From JAGOBX01 sp017999075 [NCBI: Candidatus Babelota bacterium] (GTDB taxonomy: Bacteria > JAGOBX01): 13,882 bases of DNA. The translations under genes were made by a program, and so were the position numbers. The notes below the pieces were generated by a model, which had not been told where the DNA came from, ran no database searches, and was given only the letters and a program-made list of their open reading frames with translations. This document shows, piece after piece, positions 6,142-13,882 of this stretch (position 1 is its first letter; each line of letters begins with the position of its first letter). The stretch lies in contig JAGOBX010000039.1 of the NCBI GenBank assembly GCA_017999075.1, positions 1-13,882 on the forward strand, read 5' to 3'.

Positions 6142-8433
6142 ATGAAAGAACGGTTTTTGTGGGTTGTAAGTTTGGTTTTTATTTTTACTTTCATAGTTGC
6201 TGTTCAGGCTGCTGACGATGATTTTGAAAGTGAAGATGCATTCTTTAAAGTTGAAGAAGAAATTGCTTCAGTTGCATCAAAATACGCTCAGAAAGTCAGT
6301 GAAACACCGGCAATAATAAGCGTTGTGTCCGAAGAACAAATCAGGAATTCTGGAGCTAAAAATTTGCTGGAAATAGTTAAATTGATTCCGGGCGTTGAAA
6401 CTTTTATTACTCAGGACGGATATCCTGAAATTTCTTTCAGAGGAATAAGAGGAAGAGCAAATGTTTTATTCCAGATTGACGGACATAGACTTAATAGTTT
6501 TTATGATGGCCAGTCAATGTATAATTTTTCTGTACAGGGTATCAAAAAAGTTGAATTGATTCGCGGACCAGGTTCGTCAATGCACGGAACTAACGCATTT
6601 GTCGGAGTTATTAATATAATAACAAAAGAATATGACGGAGAAAGCGAATTAAAATTTGTCAGCGGGGACAATTCTACTAACGGAATTACAGTTTTTACAG
6701 GTAAAAAATTTTCAGAAACAAATAAATTTACTGTTTTTGCGCATTCAATTAAATCCGATAATTCTGATTTACAGTTAAGAAGTGACGCAAGATATAATCA
6801 AAAAGCTACTAACACAGAATATCCGTCACCGATTGATGATAAAAATGAGCAGAATTACCTGTCTTTTATATACAACCTTAAAAAATCTAAAATTAATTTT
6901 CATTATTTTGATGAGAACAGAGGCGCATACATAGGCACAAATTCTTATGCTGATTCAAATCAGTTTGTTAAAAGCAGACAGATGGTGATTGATTATTTAC
7001 TTAATGAAATAAAAATTAATGATAAATCAAATATCAGCAGCAAAGTATATTTTGATAATGGAAAATATGAAAAATATACTTTTGCAGGATTCAGCGATGA
7101 ACGCGATGGCCCGACTGGAAGCAGGGGATATACCAAAACAGATTATAAATCAATGACAATAGGAACTGAAATGCAGTTAAACTGGCAGCCTGTAGAAAGC
7201 CATAAGATTGTATCCGGTTTTCAATATGAATATATGAAACTGTCTGATTACGAATTTTTAACTAATTTCGCAAAACCTTACGATGGAAAATGGGTTAAAG
7301 ATTATTTATACGGATATGGATTAGGATATCCTACGAGCTTTACTACTGATCCAAGAACAGGCGCTGTTATAACAGGGTTGGGAAATTGGCATGGTCTTAC
7401 ATTCCCGCAGAATACGGATAGAAAAATTTTCGGATTGTTTTTACAGGATGAGTGGAAAATTCATTCTAAATTTATAACTACTCTCGGATTGAGATATGAT
7501 AATTACAGTGATTTTGGTTCTACAGTGAACCCTAAAGTTGCTGCAGTTTCTCCAATCATTCCGGATAAATTCATTATCAAAGCTTCTTATGCTACTGCAT
7601 TCAGAGCCCCTACTTTTCAAGAGTTATATGACAGAAGCCAAATATCTGTTAAAAACGGATCAAACGGAAATGTTAACCTTGATCCTGAAAAAATTAAAAC
7701 TTTTGAACTTGGGTTTGAATACAGGCCTCATAAATCTGTAAAAGTAAAACTTAATGGTTTTATAAACGAAATTGAAGATAATATTTTTGCACAGAATGTT
7801 AATAAACTTTGGGGAGCTTCAGGTCCTTACGATCAGTATGAAAATATTAATGGAATTGATATCAAAGGTTTTGAAAGTGAAATTAAATACGATTATGATA
7901 AACAGAACTATAGCTTTTTTAATTATTCATGGTTTGAAGCTGTTAATAAAGGCGGTTATATAGTAGGAGTTGACGGCAATGGTCCGGTTCGTACTTCTTA
8001 TGAATCTGATATGATGGAAGTTCCTCAGAAACGTTATAACTTGGGTGTTAACGTGGATGGAACTTTGTTCGGATGTTTAAAAAATAAAAAAGGCAGAAAT
8101 TATTCTCTGAATGCAGCATATCTTTATGCTTCAGAACGATACATCAATATGCTTGATTTGGTTTCAGCAACAGGAACTTCATATTCGAATAGCGGCGGAA
8201 GAAGATGGAAAATAGATAAATACGGAGTAATAAATTTATCTTTGAGAACAACTGAATCTTTAAGTAAAGATTTTTCCGTTCAATTATCAGTTTATAATTT
8301 AACCGATGAAGATGTTTATGATAATTATTATGATACCGTGAATCTTAATAAAACAACAATAGACTGGACGTCTGATAAAATTTTCCCTGTTCACGGCAGA
8401 TTTTTTAATGCGAGCGTTTCGGTTAAATTTTAA
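6142..8433 (+). CDS. TonB-dependent outer-membrane receptor
   Basis: A 763-residue protein with a cleavable signal peptide (probable cut after VQA, residue 23). The segment EEEIASVASKYAQKV (38-52) sits where a TonB-box-proximal motif is expected. The plug domain (about 54-162) shows TPAIISVVSEEQI, NLLEIVKLIPGVE, ISFRGIRG, VLFQIDGHRLN and the hallmark VELIRGPGSSMHGTNAF (137-153) followed by GVINIITK. A 22-strand-type barrel with many aromatic strand ends follows: FLQDEWK, GLRYDNYSDFG, KASYATAFRAPTFQELYDRS, the NLDPEKIKTFELGFEY signature and a C-terminal FNASVSVKF ending in Phe for barrel assembly. It would take up a substrate across the outer membrane using TonB-ExbBD energy. It resembles the CirA/BtuB branch, but the substrate is not readable. 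AGGAGG 6 nt before the ATG. No carboxypeptidase-like SusC extension, and no SusD neighbour. Confidence 0.95.
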   Translation: MKERFLWVVSLVFIFTFIVAVQAADDDFESEDAFFKVEEEIASVASKYAQKVSETPAIISVVSEEQIRNSGAKNLLEIVKLIPGVETFITQDGYPEISFRGIRGRANVLFQIDGHRLNSFYDGQSMYNFSVQGIKKVELIRGPGSSMHGTNAFVGVINIITKEYDGESELKFVSGDNSTNGITVFTGKKFSETNKFTVFAHSIKSDNSDLQLRSDARYNQKATNTEYPSPIDDKNEQNYLSFIYNLKKSKINFHYFDENRGAYIGTNSYADSNQFVKSRQMVIDYLLNEIKINDKSNISSKVYFDNGKYEKYTFAGFSDERDGPTGSRGYTKTDYKSMTIGTEMQLNWQPVESHKIVSGFQYEYMKLSDYEFLTNFAKPYDGKWVKDYLYGYGLGYPTSFTTDPRTGAVITGLGNWHGLTFPQNTDRKIFGLFLQDEWKIHSKFITTLGLRYDNYSDFGSTVNPKVAAVSPIIPDKFIIKASYATAFRAPTFQELYDRSQISVKNGSNGNVNLDPEKIKTFELGFEYRPHKSVKVKLNGFINEIEDNIFAQNVNKLWGASGPYDQYENINGIDIKGFESEIKYDYDKQNYSFFNYSWFEAVNKGGYIVGVDGNGPVRTSYESDMMEVPQKRYNLGVNVDGTLFGCLKNKKGRNYSLNAAYLYASERYINMLDLVSATGTSYSNSGGRRWKIDKYGVINLSLRTTESLSKDFSVQLSVYNLTDEDVYDNYYDTVNLNKTTIDWTSDKIFPVHGRFFNASVSVKF

Positions 8434-8454
8434 TGATAAAGGAGGAAAAATATT

Positions 8455-9552
8455 ATGAAAAAAACAGTTATTTTCAATGTTTTAATTTTTATTATACCGG
8501 TTTTATTTTTTATTGGATGCGGTTCTGTTAATGAACCTCAGACATATTCTCCGACGACTTCGGTTTCTGATGTAATAAGTCTTGCGCCTCTTGCAGATTA
8601 TAAAACTTATTATGATACTGCTATGACACAGGCAGGATTGGTTTGGCCTGATGTAACGCCTGCAGTTCAGGCGCAAGATACGTATACTACAATATCTGCT
8701 TCAAAGTACGGTTTATTCTATAAAACTACTGGTTTTATATATTCTACGACAAAAGGAATATATATGCCAGGAAGTTATATAGGTAATGCCAGAGGATATG
8801 AAAGTCTGGTAGGAAATCTTTTTGTTGACGCGATGTTTTACGGAGCAAGAACAATTGATTCAAGGGTTCAGTTTTTTTATGGTAATTTAGGCGGAATCAG
8901 AGATGATAAAGCTACTGCAGGAAATTATCTGTCAAATTCTGATCCGTTTAAAAATTATATAGTTCCCGGAGCAGAATTAAGCGCAGGAGTTCAGACAGGA
9001 CTTTTCTTTTATGCAAATTATCTTGAAGTACTGAAAATTAAAGGGGAAAATCTGCTTGATATGTTTGAACACGGAGCAGCAGCATGGACAAATAAAACAA
9101 CTATAGGAAGCCGTGGAAAATTCACTCAGATTGCTGGAGCTAAGGTTGAATTAGACAGAAGCAAAGTAAGTTACCCTTCTACTGGATATGAAAAAGTAAG
9201 GAAAATTTATATTACGACTAATAATGATACCGCAGTATGGGCAATTGATTACAGCGATGCATCAGATACTACTAAATGGACAAAAATATATGATAAAGAT
9301 TTAGGCGGATGGATGGCAGGATATTCTAATACAACAGAATTTTATATGGCGACTTCGAATTATGTGGCGAATGCAGGCGATGATTATACGATGTTATATT
9401 ATGCTAAACAATATCAGGGTGGATTTATTAAAACTGATCCACGTACACAAGGGCAGTGGTTTGGAGAATACATATCTGCTTATAAAAGCGTTAGAGGAGC
9501 TAATGCTACATTTATGCCCACAATGCAGCAGAGAATTAAGTTTGTAGATTAA
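8455..9552 (+). CDS. Lipoprotein with a stand-alone 5'-nucleotidase C-terminal domain
   Basis: A 365-residue protein with a lipoprotein signal peptide ending in the lipobox FIGC (Cys22). From about residue 118 it matches the 5'-nucleotidase C-terminal (substrate-binding) domain: VGNLFVDAM (119-127), GNLGGIR (143-149), the FYANYL motif (185-190, in place of PFGN), LKIKGENLLDMFEHG (193-207), GKFTQIAG (221-228) and YVANAGDDYTML (303-314). In UshA-type enzymes the GGIR Arg, the N of FGN and nearby aromatics hold the nucleotide. The N-terminal metallophosphatase domain (DxH and GNHE motifs) is absent; residues 30-117 show no metal-ligand pattern. The protein therefore should bind, not hydrolyse, a nucleotide-like or phosphorylated ligand. 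It starts 21 nt after the receptor gene with AAGGAGG and closes the operon before a strong terminator. A surface or periplasmic ligand-capture role for the receptor is inference. Confidence 0.8.
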   Translation: MKKTVIFNVLIFIIPVLFFIGCGSVNEPQTYSPTTSVSDVISLAPLADYKTYYDTAMTQAGLVWPDVTPAVQAQDTYTTISASKYGLFYKTTGFIYSTTKGIYMPGSYIGNARGYESLVGNLFVDAMFYGARTIDSRVQFFYGNLGGIRDDKATAGNYLSNSDPFKNYIVPGAELSAGVQTGLFFYANYLEVLKIKGENLLDMFEHGAAAWTNKTTIGSRGKFTQIAGAKVELDRSKVSYPSTGYEKVRKIYITTNNDTAVWAIDYSDASDTTKWTKIYDKDLGGWMAGYSNTTEFYMATSNYVANAGDDYTMLYYAKQYQGGFIKTDPRTQGQWFGEYISAYKSVRGANATFMPTMQQRIKFVD

Positions 9553-9612
9553 AGTTTTATATAGAAAATGCGGGATTTCCTGTGTTTTAAATGTAAATGT
9601 GAGTGAGTGAAT

Positions 9613-9654
9613 AAAACGGCATCGTTTTAATTTAAAGCGGTGCCGTTTTTTTTT
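9613..9654 (+). terminator. Strong terminator of the transport operon
   Basis: The arms AAAACGGCATCGTTTT (9613-9628) and AAAGCGGTGCCGTTTT (9634-9649) form a stem of about 16 bp with two G-U pairs and a short AT loop, ending in nine T residues (9646-9654). The flanking A-run also gives TTTTAT on the minus strand, so it may act weakly in the opposite direction for the convergent glycosyltransferase cluster. Confidence 0.9.
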
Positions 9655-9671
9655 GTATTGATTAAAATCGA

Positions 9672-9693
9672 GAAAAAGTGCCGAAAAAGTGCC
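9672..9693. repeat. Two tandem copies of the 11-mer GAAAAAGTGCC
   Basis: GAAAAAGTGCC occurs twice back to back (9672-9682 and 9683-9693) and is followed by G. The GTGCCG word also occurs in the terminator arm at 9640-9645. It lies in the untranslated gap between convergent operons; no function is evident. Confidence 0.6.
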
Positions 9694-9722
9694 GTATCGT
9701 CAAAAGTCATTTTTTATTTTTT

Positions 9723-9777
9723 AAAATATCCGGGTATATTTGAAGAATTGTGTGGCGCAAAAAAATGCGGATATTTT
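9723..9777 (-). terminator. Hairpin at the 3' end of the glycosyltransferase cluster
   Basis: AAAATATCCG (9723-9732) pairs perfectly with CGGATATTTT (9768-9777) around a 35-nt loop that holds a small CGCA/TGCG hairpin. The stem overlaps the stop codon of the leftward gene. On the minus strand the descending arm ends in TTTT followed by A residues, so it is an imperfect intrinsic terminator but is well placed to end the leftward transcript. Confidence 0.4.
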
Positions 9778-10969
9778 ATTTTGAATAAAATAAATTGCTG
9801 TATAATTCTTCAAAGTTGTCAATAAGTTTTTTTATTGTGTATCTGCTTAAAACATATTCCTGTCCTGATTTACTCAGTTTTTCACGTAAAATTTTATCAG
9901 TGCATAAAGTATAAATTTTTTCTGAAAGTTTTTCTGGATTTTGGGATTCTGCAAGAAGTCCGGTCTGATTGTCGATTATTAAATCCCCCACTCCTCCGAC
10001 ATCTGTAGAAATTACAGGTATTCCGGCTGCAAGAGATTCTATTATTACCGTTGGTAACCCTTCGTTTATTGAAGTCAGAACTACAATATCGCTCATTCCG
10101 TAATATTTATCAAGTTCACTTGAAAATCCTGTGAATTCAAAATAATCGGATAATTTATAACTATTGATTAAGTCAGTTATTTCTTGTTTCAGATATCCGT
10201 CACCTACAATGAATACTTTAAAATTTTGGAACCTGGTTTTTAATATATTTATTGATTCGACAAGCAGTCTGTGATTTTTTATTGGAACTATTCTCGCAAT
10301 AATGCTTATAACAATCTGTTCTTCGTTAATTTTATATTTTTTACGCATTTCATTTCTATATTTTTTTGAGTTTATGAATTCGTTAAGTTCCAGTCCTAAC
10401 GGGATATTTATTATTTTATCATATCCGCCGAGATTCAGTTCCACAAAATCTTTTCTTTGTTTACTGCTTACACTGATTATTTTATCAGTGAATTTAGCCA
10501 GAATTTGTTCGATTACAGTAAAAAATTTAGTTTTTGATTTCGAAAAATATCCGTCAAATATATGACCATGAAATGTATGCACTATTTTTTTTCTGAACGT
10601 TAGAATTGCAGCTATCCGCCCGAGGGTTCCTGCTTTAGCAGTATGCGTATGAACAATATCAGGCTGGAATGTCAGCATTATCCATATAAGTTTTATTAAA
10701 GCAATAAAATCGTATAGAAAGATAAGTTCACGCTGCATTTTTTCTATCAATATAAATTTTACATTCATTTTTTCGCATAAATAAAACATATTGCCTTCAG
10801 CTTCTGATTCTTTGCCGGTTATTAGTTTAACATCGAATTTTGTTTTATCAAGAAGAGCAGCAAGGTAAATTACATTTACCGCAGGTCCGCCGATATTTAA
10901 TCTTGTGACAATCTCAAGAATTTTAATTTTTTTATTCTTTTTATTAGACATAATATTTTTTTGATTCAT
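9776..10969 (-). CDS. GT4-family glycosyltransferase
   Basis: A 397-residue GT-B fold enzyme. The N-terminal acceptor domain has KIKILEIVTRLNIGGPAVNV (about 15-33) with the Gly-rich loop, VHTHTAKAGTLGR (106-118) and HTFHGHIF (131-138). The C-terminal donor domain has IIARIVPIKNH, FIVGDGYLKQE, FTGF and the retaining-GT4 EX7E motif at E303 and E311 (NEGLPTVIIES), followed by IPVISTDVGG. It would transfer a sugar from a nucleotide donor during surface-glycan assembly, probably as a membrane-associated cytoplasmic enzyme; the sugar is unknown. The first ATG overlaps the upstream gene by 26 nt; an internal ATG at 10951 gives an 8-nt ATGTCTAA overlap and is equally plausible. Neither has a strong ribosome binding site, so translation is probably coupled to the preceding glycosyltransferase. 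Confidence 0.92.
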   Translation of the reverse strand: MNQKNIMSNKKNKKIKILEIVTRLNIGGPAVNVIYLAALLDKTKFDVKLITGKESEAEGNMFYLCEKMNVKFILIEKMQRELIFLYDFIALIKLIWIMLTFQPDIVHTHTAKAGTLGRIAAILTFRKKIVHTFHGHIFDGYFSKSKTKFFTVIEQILAKFTDKIISVSSKQRKDFVELNLGGYDKIINIPLGLELNEFINSKKYRNEMRKKYKINEEQIVISIIARIVPIKNHRLLVESINILKTRFQNFKVFIVGDGYLKQEITDLINSYKLSDYFEFTGFSSELDKYYGMSDIVVLTSINEGLPTVIIESLAAGIPVISTDVGGVGDLIIDNQTGLLAESQNPEKLSEKIYTLCTDKILREKLSKSGQEYVLSRYTIKKLIDNFEELYSNLFYSK

Positions 10970-12068
10970 ATAAATCGGAAATTGATTTTATGAATTTCCC
11001 TATTGAAAAATTTGTTTTTACAGTTTCAAAAGCATTTTCAGAAATTTTATAATTTAATTGTTCATCCTTCAACAACATAGAAGTTTTTTCTATAAATTCA
11101 TCTGCCGAATGTTCGCATAGAAAACCGGATTCGAAATCTTTTACAAGTTCAGACATTCCTCCGACATCAGGAATCACAACGGGTAATCCTTCTGCCATTG
11201 CTTCAAGTACAGCTCTTGAGGAACTTTCCCACAAAGAAGTTAAAATAAAAATATCAAACATTTTAAGCAAATATCTTACATTATTCTGATGACCTAAAAA
11301 TTTTATGTTTTCAACTTTTTTTTCCGAAGCATAATTTCGGATATTTTTTAATTCAGGTCCGGAACCGATAGATACAAAATATAAATCATTAAAAATTTGG
11401 TTCAAACCTGAACAAATATCAATAAATAATTTATAATTTTTTACCGGGGTTAAGTTTGCGACAATTCCTATAACTCTGCAATTTTCCGGTATTTTATGTT
11501 CGTTTTTTATTTTTAATGAAATTGTTTTTTTTATTGATAAATCGAATTTTTCAAATTCTAATTTTATCCCGTTAGGTATCACAATAATTTTTTTTTTATC
11601 GATTTTTTCTCTTTCAGAAACAACAGTTTTTACAAGTTCCGAGTTTGATGTGAAAACATCAACAAGTTTTGCAGTTAAAAAATCGATGAATATATGATAT
11701 ATTTTTTTCCAGTAATCAGGACTGCGGTATGAAGATATAATTGTCTTAACTCCTGCAATTTTTGATAATATTCTTCCTGCCTGGTCCGCGTGGAACAGAT
11801 ATGTGTTTACAATATCAGGTTTTTCGTTTTTTATTATTTTATATAATTTTAATATTCCGATAATATCAAATTTGTTTTTCATTTTTAAAGAATATACTTT
11901 GCAATTGCGTTTTTCAAGTTCTTCAATCAATTGACCATTTCCAATCAGAGCTACAAAGTTCATTTCAAACTTGCTTCTGTCGAAATGTTCTGCTAATGAT
12001 ATCAGCATTTTTTCAGTTCCGCCTATTCTGCTGTCAGTGGTAATATGAAGAATTTTAATTTTTTTCAT
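10944..12068 (-). CDS. GT4-family glycosyltransferase
   Basis: A 374-residue GT-B enzyme of the same family as its downstream neighbour but clearly diverged from it. Motifs: KILHITTDSRIGGTEKMLISLA (5-26) with the acceptor-side glycine loop, PDIVNTYLFHADQAGR (84-99), SNSELV, VIPNGI (163-168), VIGIVANLTPVKNY (199-212), SIGSGPEL (233-240), KFLGHQNNV and the EX7E motif at E281 and E289 in WESSSRAVLEAMAEGLPVV. The donor sugar and acceptor are unknown. Only a weak GGGA precedes the ATG. It lies 46 nt after the ABC ATPase gene in the direction of transcription and overlaps the next glycosyltransferase, so the three genes are probably one transcript for polysaccharide or glycolipid assembly. Confidence 0.92.
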   Translation of the reverse strand: MKKIKILHITTDSRIGGTEKMLISLAEHFDRSKFEMNFVALIGNGQLIEELEKRNCKVYSLKMKNKFDIIGILKLYKIIKNEKPDIVNTYLFHADQAGRILSKIAGVKTIISSYRSPDYWKKIYHIFIDFLTAKLVDVFTSNSELVKTVVSEREKIDKKKIIVIPNGIKLEFEKFDLSIKKTISLKIKNEHKIPENCRVIGIVANLTPVKNYKLFIDICSGLNQIFNDLYFVSIGSGPELKNIRNYASEKKVENIKFLGHQNNVRYLLKMFDIFILTSLWESSSRAVLEAMAEGLPVVIPDVGGMSELVKDFESGFLCEHSADEFIEKTSMLLKDEQLNYKISENAFETVKTNFSIGKFIKSISDLYESKKYYV

Positions 12069-12114
12069 TTTGTTATGTCCCGCAATTAATTATATTAACA
12101 GATTTATTCTTAAT

Positions 12115-12849
12115 TCAGTAATTTTCCGATGAATATTTTTTTAAAATTTCATCTGCTGTTCCTTCCATTTTTATGATTCCTTTATCTAACCAGAATACAT
12201 AATCAGCAACTTTTGAAACTGCTCCAAGATCGTGAGAGGCAAAAATTATGCATTTTTTGTTTTTTTTGAATTCATTGATTTTATCAAGGCATTTATGCTG
12301 GAATTTCATATCCCCTACAGCTATTACTTCGTCACAAAGAAAAACTTCAAAGTTTAATTGAATAGCTATTGAAAACCCAAGGCGCATAAACATTCCTGCT
12401 GAATATATTTTTATTTTTGAATCAATGAATTTTTCGAGTTCCGAAAATTCAAGTATTTTGTCTAAATTTGAGTCAATATCTTTTTTTGACATCCCCATAA
12501 TAGAACTGTTAAGATAAATGTTTTCTTTGCCGGTAAGTTCAGGATGAAATCCAGAACAAAGTTCTAATAATGTTGAAATTTTTCCTGAAACATTAACTTT
12601 TCCAGAACTCGGAGTTATTATTCCTGCCATTGTTTGAAGCAACGTGCTTTTTCCTGAACCATTTCTGCCTATAAGGGCGTAACATTTGCCTTTTTCAAGA
12701 TTCATATTAATATTTTTCAGCGACCATAAGATTTCATATGAACCTGGAGTTTTTAGAAAAGGCAGAATATTTTTTATAAGAGCCGGAGATTCATAAAATA
12801 CTTTAAACTTTTTTGAAACATTTTCAAGTTGAACTGCGAATTCAGGCAT
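12115..12849 (-). CDS. Polysaccharide-export ABC transporter ATP-binding protein (Wzt/TagH type)
   Basis: A 244-residue ATPase. Walker A GRNGSGKST (61-69), the Wzt/TagH-type helical segment with LLELCSGFHPELTGKENIYLN (94-114), the signature YSAGM (149-153) with FMRLGFSIAI, Walker B FLCDEVIAVGD (170-180) and the switch SHD with H206. The N-terminal KNILPFLKTP insertion before the LWSLKNINMNLEKG strand is characteristic of O-antigen and teichoic-acid exporters. The C-terminal carbohydrate-binding domain of Wzt is missing, so it resembles short KpsT/TagH forms. The permease partner is not in this window. I use the ATG at 12849 (4 nt after the corA stop); a TTG one codon earlier is also possible. 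AAGGA inside the end of corA is the only candidate ribosome binding site. Neighbouring glycosyltransferases support a glycan-export role. Confidence 0.9.
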   Translation of the reverse strand: MPEFAVQLENVSKKFKVFYESPALIKNILPFLKTPGSYEILWSLKNINMNLEKGKCYALIGRNGSGKSTLLQTMAGIITPSSGKVNVSGKISTLLELCSGFHPELTGKENIYLNSSIMGMSKKDIDSNLDKILEFSELEKFIDSKIKIYSAGMFMRLGFSIAIQLNFEVFLCDEVIAVGDMKFQHKCLDKINEFKKNKKCIIFASHDLGAVSKVADYVFWLDKGIIKMEGTADEILKKYSSENY

Positions 12850-12853
12850 CAAT

Positions 12854-13819
12854 TTATAACCAATCCTTTTTTCTGAAAAATACCATCATAATAAGAATAA
12901 TGAACAGCATTATTTCCATAACTATTACAAATGCATGAGTTGAATTTTGAAAAGGAAGATTTATATTCATTCCGTATATGCCTGATATTAAAGTTAAAGG
13001 CATAAAAATAACTGAAATAATCGTGAGCATTTTCATGATATCATTTCGTCTTATATCCATTAATGCGTCATATGACTGGTATAAACTTTCTATTAATTCT
13101 TTGCTTGTTTCAAGCATATCAAAAATTTTTTCGCTATGATCCACTATATCTCCGAAATAAACTTCCATATCTTCTGAAATATATTTTAAATCAGTTAATT
13201 CGAGTTTTTTTAATAATGTAATTTCAGGTTTTAAAATATTTTTAAATAACAGAATATTTCTTCTTAAAATCAGTATTTCAGATATTGAATTTTTATCAAG
13301 AGAATCCAATATTTTTTCTTCAATAATACTTATGCTTTTATTAATTTTTTCAGCTACAGGGATACAGTAATCTATAAGCGTGTCAAGAATCGTATGAAGA
13401 AGATCTGCTGAATCTACACAATCTATTTTATTGTTTTTGACATAATCGTTAAAGATTTTTTTTATAGGAGTAAAGTTCATTTCATGGACTGTCACCACAT
13501 AATTTCTGCCGACGAAAATTGAGATAACTCCGGTTTCAAGTTTTTTGTTGGCAGATATTTCTAACGGAACCTGCATAACAAGAAAAATAAAATTATCAAA
13601 TTCATCCATTTTAGGCCTTTCTATTTTGCTGGTGGCATCTTCAATTGCCAAAAAATGGAAATTGAAAACGTCTTTTAATATAGCAAGGTTTTCAGGCGCA
13701 GGAGTGAAAATGTCCACCCAAAACAAAAAATCTTTATCTCCTATTTTTTCTGATAAAAATTTTTTGTCAATATCAGTATAGAAAATATTTCCGGGAATAT
13801 TATATCCTATTATCCGCAT
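12854..13819 (-). CDS. corA: CorA-family divalent cation (Mg2+/Co2+) transporter
   Basis: A 321-residue protein with the CorA plan: an N-terminal cytoplasmic alpha/beta domain (VDIFTPAPENLAIL, HFLAIEDATSKIERPKMDEFDNFIFLVM), a long helical stalk (about 140-260), then two C-terminal membrane helices (about 264-282 and 297-315) separated by the selectivity motif YGMN (GMN at 283-285) and the NLPF loop, and a basic C terminus RKKDWL. It assembles as a pentameric inner-membrane channel for Mg2+. Length is normal and all motifs are intact. No Shine-Dalgarno sequence precedes the ATG. The ABC ATPase gene begins only 4 nt after its stop, so this housekeeping channel gene appears to lead the glycan cluster's transcript, which is an unusual partner. 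Confidence 0.95.
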   Translation of the reverse strand: MRIIGYNIPGNIFYTDIDKKFLSEKIGDKDFLFWVDIFTPAPENLAILKDVFNFHFLAIEDATSKIERPKMDEFDNFIFLVMQVPLEISANKKLETGVISIFVGRNYVVTVHEMNFTPIKKIFNDYVKNNKIDCVDSADLLHTILDTLIDYCIPVAEKINKSISIIEEKILDSLDKNSISEILILRRNILLFKNILKPEITLLKKLELTDLKYISEDMEVYFGDIVDHSEKIFDMLETSKELIESLYQSYDALMDIRRNDIMKMLTIISVIFMPLTLISGIYGMNINLPFQNSTHAFVIVMEIMLFIILIMMVFFRKKDWL

Positions 13820-13843
13820 ATATTTTTTGTTATTTTACTTTAT

Positions 13844-13849
13844 ATTATA
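13844..13849 (-). promoter_or_regulatory. Possible -10 element upstream of corA
   Basis: Minus-strand TATAAT lies 25 nt before the corA ATG. A weak TTGTTT at 13874-13869 is 19 nt upstream, longer than ideal. The sequence is very AT-rich, so this is only a suggestion; a start site near 13837 would leave a short leader. Confidence 0.3.
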
Positions 13850-13882
13850 ATTTTGACATTAATTTACTAAACAATATTATAG

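Noticed and set aside
8455-9552. Full-length bifunctional 5'-nucleotidase/UshA
   Set aside because: No DxH, GNHE or other metallophosphatase motifs are present, and the protein is only 365 residues; only the C-terminal domain is there.
8455-9552. SusD-like nutrient-binding lipoprotein
   Set aside because: The neighbour relation to a TonB receptor suggested it, but the sequence lacks TPR-type SusD features and matches the nucleotidase C-domain instead.
1-13882. CRISPR array, rRNA or tRNA genes
   Set aside because: No regularly spaced repeats and no rRNA or cloverleaf-like segments were seen on either strand.

Overview
The window is AT-rich (about 30% GC by eye) and comes from a diderm bacterium: it encodes a TonB-dependent outer-membrane receptor, a lipoprotein and periplasmic binding proteins, mostly behind clear AGGAGG-type ribosome binding sites. 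A split (two-subunit type) glycine decarboxylase gene suggests an anaerobe or a deep-branching, possibly uncultured lineage. I cannot name the phylum from sequence alone.

Layout. (1) Positions 1-1680 are mobile DNA. The start of an IS21-type istA gene runs off the left edge. After an intergenic stretch with two hairpins comes a complete IS110-family recombinase gene (minus strand). The 160-nt region just upstream of that recombinase is GC-richer and folds around a 10-bp closing stem, so it is a strong candidate for the element's bridge RNA. (2) Positions 1705-3977 (minus) hold a metal-dependent TIM-barrel sugar isomerase/endonuclease-like protein downstream of gcvPA, the subunit 1 of the split glycine decarboxylase. 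The usual partners gcvPB, gcvT and gcvH are not present. (3) Positions 4113-9654 (plus) form an apparent four-gene transport operon with a good sigma-70-type promoter and a strong terminator: a PhnD-like periplasmic binding protein, an ABC_sub_bind-type periplasmic binding protein, a TonB-dependent receptor, and a lipoprotein that is a free-standing 5'-nucleotidase C-terminal (substrate-binding) domain without the metallophosphatase domain. No permease or ATPase accompanies it. (4) Positions 9776-13819 (minus) form a tight cluster in transcription order corA, a Wzt/TagH-type polysaccharide-export ATPase, and two GT4 glycosyltransferases, ending convergently against the transport operon.

How they may work together. 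The region-3 genes look like an envelope uptake or sensing unit for a phosphorylated or nucleoside-like solute: lipoprotein and receptor at the outer membrane, two binding proteins in the periplasm. The region-4 genes look like part of a surface-glycan assembly and export locus. The most noteworthy item is the region-3 operon, whose domain combination I do not recognise as a described system; the candidate bridge RNA is second.
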